DNA of 64,000 bases, from the NCBI RefSeq assembly GCF_022374895.2, contig NZ_CP092423.2, positions 806,001 to 870,000 on the forward strand, given 5' to 3'. Below the pieces are notes generated by a model. That model was not told the DNA's origin. It saw nothing but the letters and a program-made list of their open reading frames with translations, and did not search any database. Positions 18,534 through 27,006 of this stretch are shown piece after piece (positions within the stretch are counted from its first letter, which is position 1; each line of letters opens with the position of its first letter). Origin of the DNA: Mycobacterium lentiflavum (GTDB lineage: Bacteria; Actinomycetota; Actinomycetes; Mycobacteriales; Mycobacteriaceae). A program made the position numbers and the translations under genes.

Positions 18534-20164
18534 GACACGTTCTGGCGTGGACGCGCAACACCTGGCGCGCGCTGACCTCGATGGGCACCGCGCTCGTGCT
18601 GCTGTGTCTGCTGGCGCTTGGCGCGATCCCCGGGGCCCTGCTGCCGCAGCGCAGCCTCAACGCGGGCAAGGTCGACGAGTACCTGGCCGCCCACCCGACC
18701 ATCGGCCCGTGGCTGAATCGGCTGCAGGCCTTCGACGTGTTCTCCAGCTTCTGGTTCACCGCCATCTACGTGCTGCTGTTCATCTCCCTCGTCGGCTGCC
18801 TGACCCCGCGGATGATCGAGCACGCCCGCAGCCTGCGCGCCACACCGGTTGCCGCCCCCCGCAACCTGGCCCGGCTGCCCAAGCACACCAGCGCGCAGCT
18901 CACCCTGGCCGACGAGGCCGACCTGAACGCCGTGGCGAACCGGATCGCCGGGCGGCTGAACGGCTGGCGCACCGCGATCCGCCACGAAGGCCACGCCGTC
19001 GAGATATCCGCCGAAAAGGGCTACCTACGCGAATTCGGCAACATCGTCTTCCACTTCTCGCTGCTGGGGCTGCTGGTCGCGGTGGCCGTCGGCAAGCTGT
19101 TCGGCTACGAGGGCAACGTCATCGTCATCGCCGACGGCGGCCCCGGGTTCTGCTCGGCCTCACCGGCCGCGTTCGACTCGTTCCGCGCCGGCAACACCGT
19201 CGACGGCACCTCCCTGCATCCAATTTGCGTGCGGGTCAACGACTTTCAGGCCCGCTATCTGCCGTCCGGGCAGGCCACGTCGTTCGCCGCCGACATCGAC
19301 TACCAGGACGGCCGCGATCTGGCGGCCAACAGTTGGCGGCCCTACCGCTTAGAGGTCAACCACCCGCTGCGGGTCGGCGGCGATCGGGTGTACCTGCAGG
19401 GCCACGGTTACGCACCCACCTTCACGGTGACCTTCCCCGACGGGCAGAAGCGGACGTCCACCGTGCAGTGGCGCCCCGACAACCCGCAGACCCTGCTCTC
19501 GTCGGGAGTGGTCCGCATCGACCCACCGGGCGGCAGCTACCCAGCCGCGGCCGAGCGGCGCAACCACCAGATCGCGATCCAGGGCCTGTTGGCGCCGACC
19601 GAGCAACTCGACGGCGTGCTGTTGTCGTCGCGGTTCCCGGCGCTGGACGCCCCGGCGGTGGCCGTCGACATCTACCGTGGCGACACCGGCCTGGACACCG
19701 GGCGTCCACAGTCGTTGTTCACCCTGGATCCGCGGCTGATCGAGCAGGGCCGGCTGACCAAGGAGAAGCGGGTCAACCTGCGCGCCGGCCAAGAGGTGCG
19801 CATCGACCAGGGTCCCGGCGCGGGCACCACGATCCGGTTCGACGGCGCCGTGCCGTTCGTCAACCTGCAGGTCTCCCACGACCCCGGCCAGGCCTGGGTG
19901 CTGGTCTTCGCGATCACGATGATGGCCGGGCTGCTGGTTTCGCTGCTGGTGCGCCGGCGCCGGGTGTGGGTTCGTCTGAGGCCGGTGGAATCGGCCCCCG
20001 GTACGGTGAACGTCGAGCTGGGCGGCCTGGCCCGCACCGACAACTCCGGTTGGGGCGACGAGTTCGAACGACTCACCGAGCGCTTGTTGAGCGGGCTGGA
20101 CGAATCCGGCGCCCCGGCCCCAGACCCAGCGTCCAGAAGGAGTTCTGAGGTGGACGTCACGTGA
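18530..20164 (+). CDS. resB: Cytochrome c biogenesis protein ResB
   Basis: A 544-residue ResB/Ccs1 protein, half of the system II haem-transport and ligation complex. Three N-terminal helices (SMGTALVLLCLLALGAIPG; the second near IYVLLFISLVG; the third in FHFSLLGLLVAVAVG) precede a large extracytoplasmic domain, with a last helix near residue 465. The only start fitting the N terminus is TTG 18530, overlapping the ccdA stop. It matches Rv0528. The stop overlaps ccsA by 4 nt, so the complex partners are translationally coupled. Confidence 0.92.
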   Translation: MRHVLAWTRNTWRALTSMGTALVLLCLLALGAIPGALLPQRSLNAGKVDEYLAAHPTIGPWLNRLQAFDVFSSFWFTAIYVLLFISLVGCLTPRMIEHARSLRATPVAAPRNLARLPKHTSAQLTLADEADLNAVANRIAGRLNGWRTAIRHEGHAVEISAEKGYLREFGNIVFHFSLLGLLVAVAVGKLFGYEGNVIVIADGGPGFCSASPAAFDSFRAGNTVDGTSLHPICVRVNDFQARYLPSGQATSFAADIDYQDGRDLAANSWRPYRLEVNHPLRVGGDRVYLQGHGYAPTFTVTFPDGQKRTSTVQWRPDNPQTLLSSGVVRIDPPGGSYPAAAERRNHQIAIQGLLAPTEQLDGVLLSSRFPALDAPAVAVDIYRGDTGLDTGRPQSLFTLDPRLIEQGRLTKEKRVNLRAGQEVRIDQGPGAGTTIRFDGAVPFVNLQVSHDPGQAWVLVFAITMMAGLLVSLLVRRRRVWVRLRPVESAPGTVNVELGGLARTDNSGWGDEFERLTERLLSGLDESGAPAPDPASRRSSEVDVT

Positions 20165-21141
20165 ACACCACACACGTCAATATCGGCCTGGCGCGCTACT
20201 CCGACTGGGCGTTCACCTCGGCGGTGGTGGCCCTGGTCGTCGCGCTGCTGCTGCTGGCCTTCGAGCTCGCCTACGCCGGCAGTCGGCGATCCGACAACCG
20301 CGAACGGGTGCTGGCCGGCGTTGCCGCCGACAGCGCCACCCCCGGCATCGTCGAGGACGTCGATCGGCGGCCGGTCGACGAACGGGCCGGGCGGGCCGGG
20401 CTTGCGGTCGTCTACCTCGGCATTGGCCTGCTGCTGGCCTGCCTGGTGCTGCGCGGCCTGGCCACCATGCGGGTGCCGTGGGGCAACATGTACGAGTTCA
20501 TCAACCTGACCTGCCTGTGCGGGCTGATCGCCGGCGCCATCGTGCTGCGCCGCCCGCAATTCCGCCCGCTCTGGGTTTTCCTGCTGCTGCCGGTGTTGAT
20601 CCTGCTCACGGTGTCGGGGCGCTGGCTCTACACCAATGCCGCACCCGTGATGCCGGCGCTGCAGTCCTACTGGCTTCCCATCCACGTGTCGGTGGTCAGC
20701 CTGGGCTCCGGGGTGTTCTTGGTCGCCGGCATCGCCAGCATCCTGTTCCTGCTGCGCACCTCGCGGCTGGGTGACCCCGATCAGCGCGCGCAGGGAGCGC
20801 TGGCTCGAATCGTGCAGCGGCTGCCCGACGCGCAGACGCTGGACCGCATCGCCTACCGCACCACGATCTTCGCGTTCCCGGTCTTCGGTTTCGGGGTCAT
20901 CTTCGGAGCGATCTGGGCCGAGGAGGCCTGGGGCAGGTATTGGGGCTGGGATCCCAAGGAGACGGTTTCTTTCATCGCCTGGGTGGTATACGCGGCGTAC
21001 CTGCATGCCAGGTCGACCGCGGGGTGGCGGGACAGAAAGGCCGCCTGGGTCAACGTGGTCGGTTTCGTGGCCATGGTCTTCAATTTGTTCTTCGTTAACC
21101 TGGTGACCGTGGGCCTGCATTCGTATGCCGGCGTGGGCTGA
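20161..21141 (+). CDS. ccsA: Cytochrome c biogenesis protein CcsA/ResC
   Basis: A 326-residue multi-pass haem handling protein. The tryptophan-rich haem motif WGRYWGWDPKETVSFIAW is present, with conserved His in the flanking helices (for example PIHVSVVSLGSG). With ResB it exports haem and ligates it to CXXCH apocytochromes. GTG 20161 overlaps the resB stop. It corresponds to Rv0529 and completes a four-gene system II set. Confidence 0.94.
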   Translation: MNTTHVNIGLARYSDWAFTSAVVALVVALLLLAFELAYAGSRRSDNRERVLAGVAADSATPGIVEDVDRRPVDERAGRAGLAVVYLGIGLLLACLVLRGLATMRVPWGNMYEFINLTCLCGLIAGAIVLRRPQFRPLWVFLLLPVLILLTVSGRWLYTNAAPVMPALQSYWLPIHVSVVSLGSGVFLVAGIASILFLLRTSRLGDPDQRAQGALARIVQRLPDAQTLDRIAYRTTIFAFPVFGFGVIFGAIWAEEAWGRYWGWDPKETVSFIAWVVYAAYLHARSTAGWRDRKAAWVNVVGFVAMVFNLFFVNLVTVGLHSYAGVG

Positions 21142-21173
21142 CAGTTAGGAAGCGACACCGCAACAAGGGGGAA

Positions 21174-22457
21174 ATGCAAGTGGCTGAGCAGTCATCGAGT
21201 GGCGTGGGGGCGCCGGAACATCCGACGGCTGATTTGAATCCGCAGGAGCAACCGCCGGCCGGCGAGACGTCTGCCGATCCCAACGCGGAGGCACCGACGC
21301 GGGCCTTCGCCGGCTTCCGCACCGAGCGTCGGGTCCCGGCGACCGAGCGGCGCGAAGCACCGGCGCCGCCCCCGGCCGGGATGCCGCCCTGGGATTCCAC
21401 GCCGGTGACCGGCATCCCGCGCGTCGACCCGACCGCATACGGCGCCTATTACAACGGCCCCGCCGACGCGCCCGCGGCAGCCCCGGCCCCGTACCGCCGC
21501 GAGCACCTGCCGCACACGCCGTATCCGGAACTGTCCACCGGTATGCTGCTGCGCCCGATCAAGCCGCCGCCGTCGGAAGGCTGGCGCCGACTGGTCTACG
21601 TGCTGTCCGGCCGGACCATCAATCTGGGGGAGAGCCCTCGAGCCGCGCGGCAGAACAACTTGGTGGCGTCGGTCAACCGGCCGTTGCGCGGCTGCTACCG
21701 GATCGCGGTGATCTCCCTGAAGGGCGGCGTCGGCAAAACCACGATCGCCGCCACGCTGGGTGCCACCTTCGCGCAGATCCGCGGCGACCGGGTGGTGGCC
21801 GTCGACGCCAACCCCGACCGCGGCACCCTGAGCCAAAAGGTCCCGCTGGAGACCGCGGGCACGGTGCGTCAACTGCTGCGCGACGCCGGAACCGTCGAGC
21901 GCTACAGCGATGTCCGCCGCTACACCTCGAGGGGCCCGAGCGGGCTGGAAGTGCTGGCGTCCGAAAGTGATCCGGCGGTATCGGAGGCATTCAACGCCGA
22001 CGACTACACCCGCACCCTGGGCATCCTCGAGCGGTACTACGGTCTGGTGATCACCGACTGCGGGCCCGGCCTGCTGCACTCGGCGATGTCGTCGGTGCTG
22101 GAGAACGCCGACGTTCTTATCGTGGTGAGTTCCGGTTCCATCGACGGTGCGCGCAGCGCCTCGGCGACGCTGGACTGGCTCGACGCGCACGGCCACGAAG
22201 CGCTGGTTCGCAACTCGATCGCGGTCATCAACGCGGTGCGCCCGAAGACCGGCAAGGTCGATATGAACAAGGTGGTCGATCACTTCTCGCGGCGCTGCCG
22301 CGCGGTGCGGTTGGTGCCCTACGACGCTCATCTCGACGAGGGCGCCGAGATCCATCTGGATCAGCTGCGGCGGGAGACCCGTGAAGCTCTCACCAGCTTG
22401 GCTGCCGTTGTCGCCGAAGGGTTTCCGGGAGACCAGCCGAACCTCGGCATCGCTTAA
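21174..22457 (+). CDS. MinD/ParA-like ATPase (Rv0530)
   Basis: A 427-residue protein. About 155 N-terminal residues are Pro/Ala-rich and probably disordered, then a deviant Walker A motif SLKGGVGKTTIAATLG, a switch region in VITDCGPGLLHS and a helical C terminus follow. The overall plan resembles the EspI-type MinD-like proteins of mycobacteria. The role is unknown; proximity to the ccs genes (32-nt gap) suggests shared transcription. ATG 21174 and GTG 21180 are both possible after the CAAGGGGGAAA site. Confidence 0.85.
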   Translation: MQVAEQSSSGVGAPEHPTADLNPQEQPPAGETSADPNAEAPTRAFAGFRTERRVPATERREAPAPPPAGMPPWDSTPVTGIPRVDPTAYGAYYNGPADAPAAAPAPYRREHLPHTPYPELSTGMLLRPIKPPPSEGWRRLVYVLSGRTINLGESPRAARQNNLVASVNRPLRGCYRIAVISLKGGVGKTTIAATLGATFAQIRGDRVVAVDANPDRGTLSQKVPLETAGTVRQLLRDAGTVERYSDVRRYTSRGPSGLEVLASESDPAVSEAFNADDYTRTLGILERYYGLVITDCGPGLLHSAMSSVLENADVLIVVSSGSIDGARSASATLDWLDAHGHEALVRNSIAVINAVRPKTGKVDMNKVVDHFSRRCRAVRLVPYDAHLDEGAEIHLDQLRRETREALTSLAAVVAEGFPGDQPNLGIA

Positions 22458-22465
22458 AGGAAGGG

Positions 22466-22627
22466 TCAGCGGGGGCTGTCGTCCCCGCTTCCCAACCGCC
22501 GCATGAAGTCTGGATCGTCGTCGGGTCCGATGACGCGCGTCTTCGGCCGGTGCGCCTGTGATCGCGCCGCGCGCCAGCCAATGTAGATCAGCGTCCCCAA
22601 GACCAGGACGACCACCAGGTAGAGCAC
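22466..22627 (-). CDS. 53-residue membrane protein (Rv0530A-like)
   Basis: Starts at GTG 22627 with AGGAGGT and a 6-nt spacer, an excellent ribosome site; the longer frame upstream lacks one. One N-terminal helix (VVVLVLGTLIYIGW) is followed by a basic patch and a conserved acidic tail KTRVIGPDDDPDF. Size, position and tail agree with the small Rv0530A gene. Function is unknown. It is convergent with the ATPase gene and divergent from the DUF4229 gene 46 nt away. Confidence 0.75.
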   Translation of the reverse strand: MLYLVVVLVLGTLIYIGWRAARSQAHRPKTRVIGPDDDPDFMRRLGSGDDSPR

Positions 22628-22673
22628 TGCACACCTCCTGGGAGCGAATATACTCGCGCCGTAGGCTCGAGCT

Positions 22674-23042
22674 GTGTCAGAAAGGCCGAGCGACAACAGC
22701 ACTGGGAACCATCCCTCGGACGATGCGCAGCAGCACACCCGAGACGGCGCGCTTGTCGACGTTTTGCTCTACGCGGCGGCGCGGCTGCTGCTGGCGGTCG
22801 TGCTCACCGCAGTCATCTATCTCGCGGCGCGGCTGCTGGGGGTCAACCAGATCCCGATCGTCGTCGCGGCGCTGTTCGCGTTGATCATCGCGATGCCGTT
22901 GGGCATCTGGCTGTTCGGCCCGCTGCGCCGGCGTGCCACGGCCTCGCTCGCGGCTTCCGGCGAACGCCGGCGCGCCGAACGCGAACATCTGCAAGCCCGG
23001 CTGCGCGGTGAGGCGATCGACGACGAACCCTCCGAGAGCTGA
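22674..23042 (+). CDS. DUF4229 membrane protein (Rv0531)
   Basis: A 122-residue protein with two helices (about residues 24-45 and 51-74) and a long charged C-terminal helix rich in Arg and Glu (ERRRAEREHLQARLRGE). It matches the actinobacterial DUF4229 family and Rv0531. Function is unknown. It starts at GTG. A TATACT hexamer in the 46-nt gap to the divergent small gene may be its -10 element. PE_PGRS6, which follows this gene in M. tuberculosis, is missing: only 2 nt separate its stop from that of fabH. Confidence 0.8.
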   Translation: MSERPSDNSTGNHPSDDAQQHTRDGALVDVLLYAAARLLLAVVLTAVIYLAARLLGVNQIPIVVAALFALIIAMPLGIWLFGPLRRRATASLAASGERRRAEREHLQARLRGEAIDDEPSES

Positions 23043-23044
23043 GG

Positions 23045-24052
23045 TCAGTAGTTGGGCATCCGCACGACCTGCGCGGCGTAGCTCAGGCCCGCGCCGTATC
23101 CGATCAGCAGGGCCAGATCACCGGGCTGGGACGTCCCGGTGGCGAGCAGCTCGGCCATCGCCAACGGAATGGACGCCGCGGACGTGTTCCCGGTGTGCTC
23201 AATGTCATTGGCGACGATCGCTTCGGGGCGCAGGTTCAGATTCTTGGCCAGTACCTCGTTGATCCGGGCGTTGGCCTGATGCGGGATGAATACGTCGATC
23301 TGATCGGATCGCACACCCGCGGCGTCCATCGCCTGCCGCCCGACCTTGCCCATTTCGAATGCGGCCCAACGGAAGACAGCGCTGCCTTCCAGCCGGAGAA
23401 ACGGGCGCGGGCCGGTCGGGTTCTCGGTGTAGGCGATCCAGTCGATGTCCTGACGGATGGCCATGGCCTGCTCGCCGTCGCTGCCCCAGACCGTCGGCCC
23501 GATACCCTGCTCGGGCGTCTCGCCCACCACGACCGCGGCGGCGCCGTCGGCGAAGATGAAGCAGTTGCTGCGGTCGAGCATGTCCACGGTGGGGGACAGT
23601 TTCTCCGAACCGATGACCAGCATCTTGGCCACGCTGCCGCCGCGGATCATATCGGCCGCGACGCCGACCGCGTAGCCAAAGCCGGCGCACCCCGCCGAGA
23701 TGTCGAACGCGGGCACACCGGTTGCGCCCAGCGCCGAAGCGACCGCCGGTGCGCTGGCCGGGGTCTGCAAGAACTGGGTGCTGGTGGCGACGATGACGCC
23801 GTCGATGTCGGTCGCGTCCAGCGCGGCCTTCGCGATCGCTTCGCGGCTGGCCTCGATCGACATGGACGCGACGGATTCGTCGGCGGCGGCGAAGCGGCGG
23901 GTTTTGATGCCGGTGCGCGAGTAGATCCACTCATCGGAGGAGTCGATGTTGCGGCACAGCTCCTCGTTGGTGACCACGCGTTCGGGGCGGTATGCGCCGA
24001 CGCTGAGCAGTCCGATGTTCCTGGGCCCGCTGGTCGCGGCGATCTGCTGCAT
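23045..24052 (-). CDS. fabH: 3-oxoacyl-ACP synthase III (FabH)
   Basis: A 335-residue condensing enzyme linking FAS-I acyl-CoA products to FAS-II mycolate elongation by condensing them with malonyl-AcpM. The catalytic triad is visible: Cys in [12 protein letters not shown], His in [10 protein letters not shown], Asn in [12 protein letters not shown]. The frame is open to 24091, but ATG 24052, after GCGAGGAGCG, gives the same length as Rv0533c as I recall it. menA lies 159 nt upstream on the same strand. Confidence 0.95.
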   Translation of the reverse strand: MQQIAATSGPRNIGLLSVGAYRPERVVTNEELCRNIDSSDEWIYSRTGIKTRRFAAADESVASMSIEASREAIAKAALDATDIDGVIVATSTQFLQTPASAPAVASALGATGVPAFDISAGCAGFGYAVGVAADMIRGGSVAKMLVIGSEKLSPTVDMLDRSNCFIFADGAAAVVVGETPEQGIGPTVWGSDGEQAMAIRQDIDWIAYTENPTGPRPFLRLEGSAVFRWAAFEMGKVGRQAMDAAGVRSDQIDVFIPHQANARINEVLAKNLNLRPEAIVANDIEHTGNTSAASIPLAMAELLATGTSQPGDLALLIGYGAGLSYAAQVVRMPNY

Positions 24053-24211
24053 TGCGCTCCTCGCTCGGTCTAGCGGTGTAAGGCCTGTCACGTCGACGCT
24101 AACGCGTGTTATCGGAATCCGACGACGTCTTCGCGAAGGAATCCCATTATCGGTGTGCGGCTACGGCGACGACACGCCGCCGAAGTCCGCCCTCAGCGCA
24201 CAGTCACCGCG

Positions 24212-25090
24212 TCAAGCAGGGTGGGCCAGCGCCAGTGCCGCGGCCACGGCGAGCGCCCAGACCAGCATCGTCAGCCCGGTGTCCCGCAGCACCGGGATCA
24301 GCTCCGGGCCGCCGCGCCCGGATCGCACCGGCCCGGCGGCGCGCAGCGCCAACGGGGTCGCGATCAACCCCACCCCACACCACGGCGTCGCCAGCATCAG
24401 CACCACGGTCAGCACCCCGGCGGTCGCCAGCAGTCCCTGGTAGAACACCCGGGTGCGGGTATCGCCGAGCCGCACCGCAAGGGTGATCTTGTGCGCCTGC
24501 GCGTCGGTCGGGATGTCTCGCAGATTGTTGGCCACCAGCACCGACGACGACAGCGCGCCGGTGGCCACCGCCAGCACCAGTCCCACCCAGTCCACCCGCA
24601 GCGCCTGGGTGTACTGCGTGCCCAGCACGGCGACCAGCCCGAAGAACACGAACACCGCGACCTCGCCGAAACCCGCATACCCGTAAGGCCTCGAGCCGCC
24701 GGTGTACAGCCAGGCCCCGGCGATGCACACGACACCGACCGCGATCAGCCACGGTGCGCTGAGCAGGGCCAGCGCCAGACCGGCCGCCGCGCCCACCGCG
24801 AGCGACGCCACCGCGGCGCTCAGCACCGCTCGCGGCGTCGCCAGTTTGGAGCCCACCAGCCGTGCCGGGCCGGTCCGGACGTCATCGGTGCCCCGGATGC
24901 CGTCGGAGTAGTCGTTGGCGTAGTTGACGCCGACCGTCAGAGCGACTGCGACGGCCAGCGCCAGCAGCGCCTTCCACCACACGGCGCCGTGCAGCCATGC
25001 CGCCGCGCCGGTGCCCGCGACGACCGGCGCGATCGCGTTGGGCAGCGTCCGCGGCCGGGCCCCCGAAATCCACTGCGCAAAAGTGGCCAC
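24212..25090 (-). CDS. menA: 1,4-dihydroxy-2-naphthoate polyprenyltransferase
   Basis: A 292-residue, nine-helix UbiA-type prenyltransferase attaching the polyprenyl tail to dihydroxynaphthoate. The aspartate motifs are [15 protein letters not shown] and [14 protein letters not shown], which bind the prenyl diphosphate through Mg2+. A much longer upstream frame exists but is antisense to pnp; GTG 25090 gives the recalled Rv0534c N terminus ([19 protein letters not shown]) and length. It is divergent from pnp. Confidence 0.94.
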   Translation of the reverse strand: MATFAQWISGARPRTLPNAIAPVVAGTGAAAWLHGAVWWKALLALAVAVALTVGVNYANDYSDGIRGTDDVRTGPARLVGSKLATPRAVLSAAVASLAVGAAAGLALALLSAPWLIAVGVVCIAGAWLYTGGSRPYGYAGFGEVAVFVFFGLVAVLGTQYTQALRVDWVGLVLAVATGALSSSVLVANNLRDIPTDAQAHKITLAVRLGDTRTRVFYQGLLATAGVLTVVLMLATPWCGVGLIATPLALRAAGPVRSGRGGPELIPVLRDTGLTMLVWALAVAAALALAHPA

Positions 25091-25133
25091 CAGGGCATCC
25101 TGCCCTATGCACCACAATGGGCGAATGCCCGCC

Positions 25134-25198
25134 GGCGACGATGCAGAGCGGAGCGTTGAGGAGGTACCTCCCGCTCGCGGGGGAGAGGAGCGGCGTAG
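25134..25198 (+). repeat. Short intergenic repeat, copy in the pnp leader
   Basis: A 31-nt stretch at 25134-25164 (GGCGACGATGCAGAGCG then GAGCGTTGAGGAGG) matches the fadD8 leader at 49653-49683 on the opposite strand with two mismatches. Here it is followed by an inserted palindrome GGAGGTACCTCC and a CCTCCCGC/GCGGGGG hairpin before AGGAGCGGCG, which resumes the similarity and supplies the pnp ribosome site. Confidence 0.6.
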
Positions 25199-25975
25199 AT
25201 GCTCGGAGTGATCGGCGGCAGCGGCTTCTATACGTTCTTGCACTCCGACGTTCACCACGTCACCCCGGACACCCCGTACGGCCCGCCCAGCGCCCCGCTG
25301 ACGGTCGGCACCATCGGTGCGCACGAAGTCGCCTTCCTGCCCCGGCACGGCGCCAAGCACGAGTACTCCGCGCACACCGTGCCGTACCGCGCCAACATGT
25401 GGGCGCTGCGCTCGCTGGGTGTGCGGCGCGTGCTCGCGCCTTGCGCGGTGGGCAGCCTGAATCCCGCCTACGGGCCGGGCTCCATCGTGGTGCCCGATCA
25501 GCTGGTGGATCGCACCAACAGCCGCGCCGACACCTACTTCGACTCCGGCGCGATTCACGTCGACTTCGCCGACCCGTATTGCCCGGCCTTGCGCGAGGCG
25601 GCCACCGGCCTGCCCGACGTGGTCGACGGCGGCACCATGGTGGTGATCCAGGGCCCGCGATTTTCCACCCGCGCCGAGAGTCAGTGGTTCGCCTCGGCGG
25701 GCTTCACGCTGGTCAACATGACCGGATATCCGGAGGCGGTGCTGGCGCGTGAACTTGAAATATGCTATGCGGCAATCGCTTTGGTGACTGATCTGGATGC
25801 CGGTGTCAGCCACGGTGAGGGCGTGAAGACGGTCGACGTGATGGTGGAATTCGAGAAGAACATCGAGCCGTTCAAGAAGTTGGTGCGCGAGGCCATCGCC
25901 CGGGTGGCCGTCGAGCGCGACTGCACGCACTGCCTGTCACACACCGGCGTCACGCTGCCGTTCGAGCTGCCGTGA
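25199..25975 (+). CDS. pnp: 5'-methylthioadenosine phosphorylase (Rv0535)
   Basis: A 258-residue purine nucleoside phosphorylase family protein that cleaves methylthioadenosine to adenine and methylthioribose-1-phosphate. The N-terminal phosphate loop [45 protein letters not shown] and the [18 protein letters not shown] core are typical of MTAP rather than ordinary PNP. ATG 25199 follows GGAGAGGAG. The symbol is the one used for this locus in M. tuberculosis. The stop overlaps the epimerase gene (GTGA). Confidence 0.92.
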   Translation: MLGVIGGSGFYTFLHSDVHHVTPDTPYGPPSAPLTVGTIGAHEVAFLPRHGAKHEYSAHTVPYRANMWALRSLGVRRVLAPCAVGSLNPAYGPGSIVVPDQLVDRTNSRADTYFDSGAIHVDFADPYCPALREAATGLPDVVDGGTMVVIQGPRFSTRAESQWFASAGFTLVNMTGYPEAVLARELEICYAAIALVTDLDAGVSHGEGVKTVDVMVEFEKNIEPFKKLVREAIARVAVERDCTHCLSHTGVTLPFELP

Positions 25976-27000
25976 GGGTGCTGCTGACCGGCGCCGCCGG
26001 TTTCATCGGGTCGCGGGTGGACGCGGCGCTGCGCGCGGCGGGTCACGAGGTGATCGGCGTCGACATGCTTCTGCCTGCCGCGCACGGCCCAAACGCGTTG
26101 CTGCCCAACGGATGTCACCGGATCGACGTCCGGGACGCCGATGCGCTGGCCCCGTTGCTCGACGGGGTGGATCTGGTGTGTCACCAGGCCGCGATGGTGG
26201 GCGCCGGCGTCGACGCGGCCGACGCGCCCGCCTACGGCGGCCACAACGACTACGGCACCACGGTGCTGCTGGCGCAGATGTTCGCCGCCGGGGTGCGGCG
26301 CCTGGTGCTGGCGTCGTCGATGGTGGTGTACGGGCAGGGCCGCTATGACTGCCCGCAGCACGGGCAGGTCGACCCGCTGCCGCGACGGCGCGCCGACCTC
26401 GATGCCGGAGCGTTCGAGCACCGCTGTCCGCTCGGCGGCGAGGAGCTGGCCTGGCGGCTGGTCGACGAGGATGCCGCCCTGCGGCCGCGTAGCCTCTACG
26501 CCGCCAGCAAGACGGCCCAGGAGCATTACGCGCTGGCGTGGTCGGAGTCGACGGGCGGCTCGGTGGTGGCGTTGCGCTACCACAACGTCTACGGTCCCGG
26601 CATGCCCCGGGATACCCCCTACTCCGGAGTGGCGGCGATCTTTCGCTCGGCGCTGGAAAAGGGCGAGGCACCAAGGGTTTTCGAAGACGGTGGCCAGATG
26701 CGTGACTTCGTCCACGTCGACGACGTGGCGGCCGCCAATCTGGCGGCCACCGCTGACCGCGAAGGCTTCACCGCGGTCAATGTCTGCTCGGGACGGCCGA
26801 TCTCGATTTTGGACGTGGCCACCGCGATCTGCGAGGCGCGCGACGAGGCGGTGTCCCCGGTGGTCACCGGGCAGTACCGCAGCGGCGACGTGCGCCACAT
26901 CGTTGCCGACCCCGCTCGCGCTGCCGAGGTGTTGGGCTTCCGCGCGGCGATCGATCCGCGTGAAGGCCTGCGCGAGTTCGCGTTCGCGCCGCTGCGCTGA
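25972..27000 (+). CDS. galE3: NAD-dependent epimerase/dehydratase (GalE3-like, Rv0536)
   Basis: A 342-residue extended short-chain dehydrogenase. The nucleotide motif is VLLTGAAGFIGS and the catalytic Tyr/Lys pair is in LYAASKTAQEHYAL. RYHNVYGPGMP and DFVHVDDVAAAN match sugar-nucleotide epimerases. The exact sugar is unknown; the name follows the Rv0536 position. GTG 25972 overlaps the pnp stop, an odd pairing of nucleoside salvage with sugar modification. It is convergent with the membrane protein gene downstream. Confidence 0.87.
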   Translation: MRVLLTGAAGFIGSRVDAALRAAGHEVIGVDMLLPAAHGPNALLPNGCHRIDVRDADALAPLLDGVDLVCHQAAMVGAGVDAADAPAYGGHNDYGTTVLLAQMFAAGVRRLVLASSMVVYGQGRYDCPQHGQVDPLPRRRADLDAGAFEHRCPLGGEELAWRLVDEDAALRPRSLYAASKTAQEHYALAWSESTGGSVVALRYHNVYGPGMPRDTPYSGVAAIFRSALEKGEAPRVFEDGGQMRDFVHVDDVAAANLAATADREGFTAVNVCSGRPISILDVATAICEARDEAVSPVVTGQYRSGDVRHIVADPARAAEVLGFRAAIDPREGLREFAFAPLR

Positions 27001-27006
27001 CCCGCG

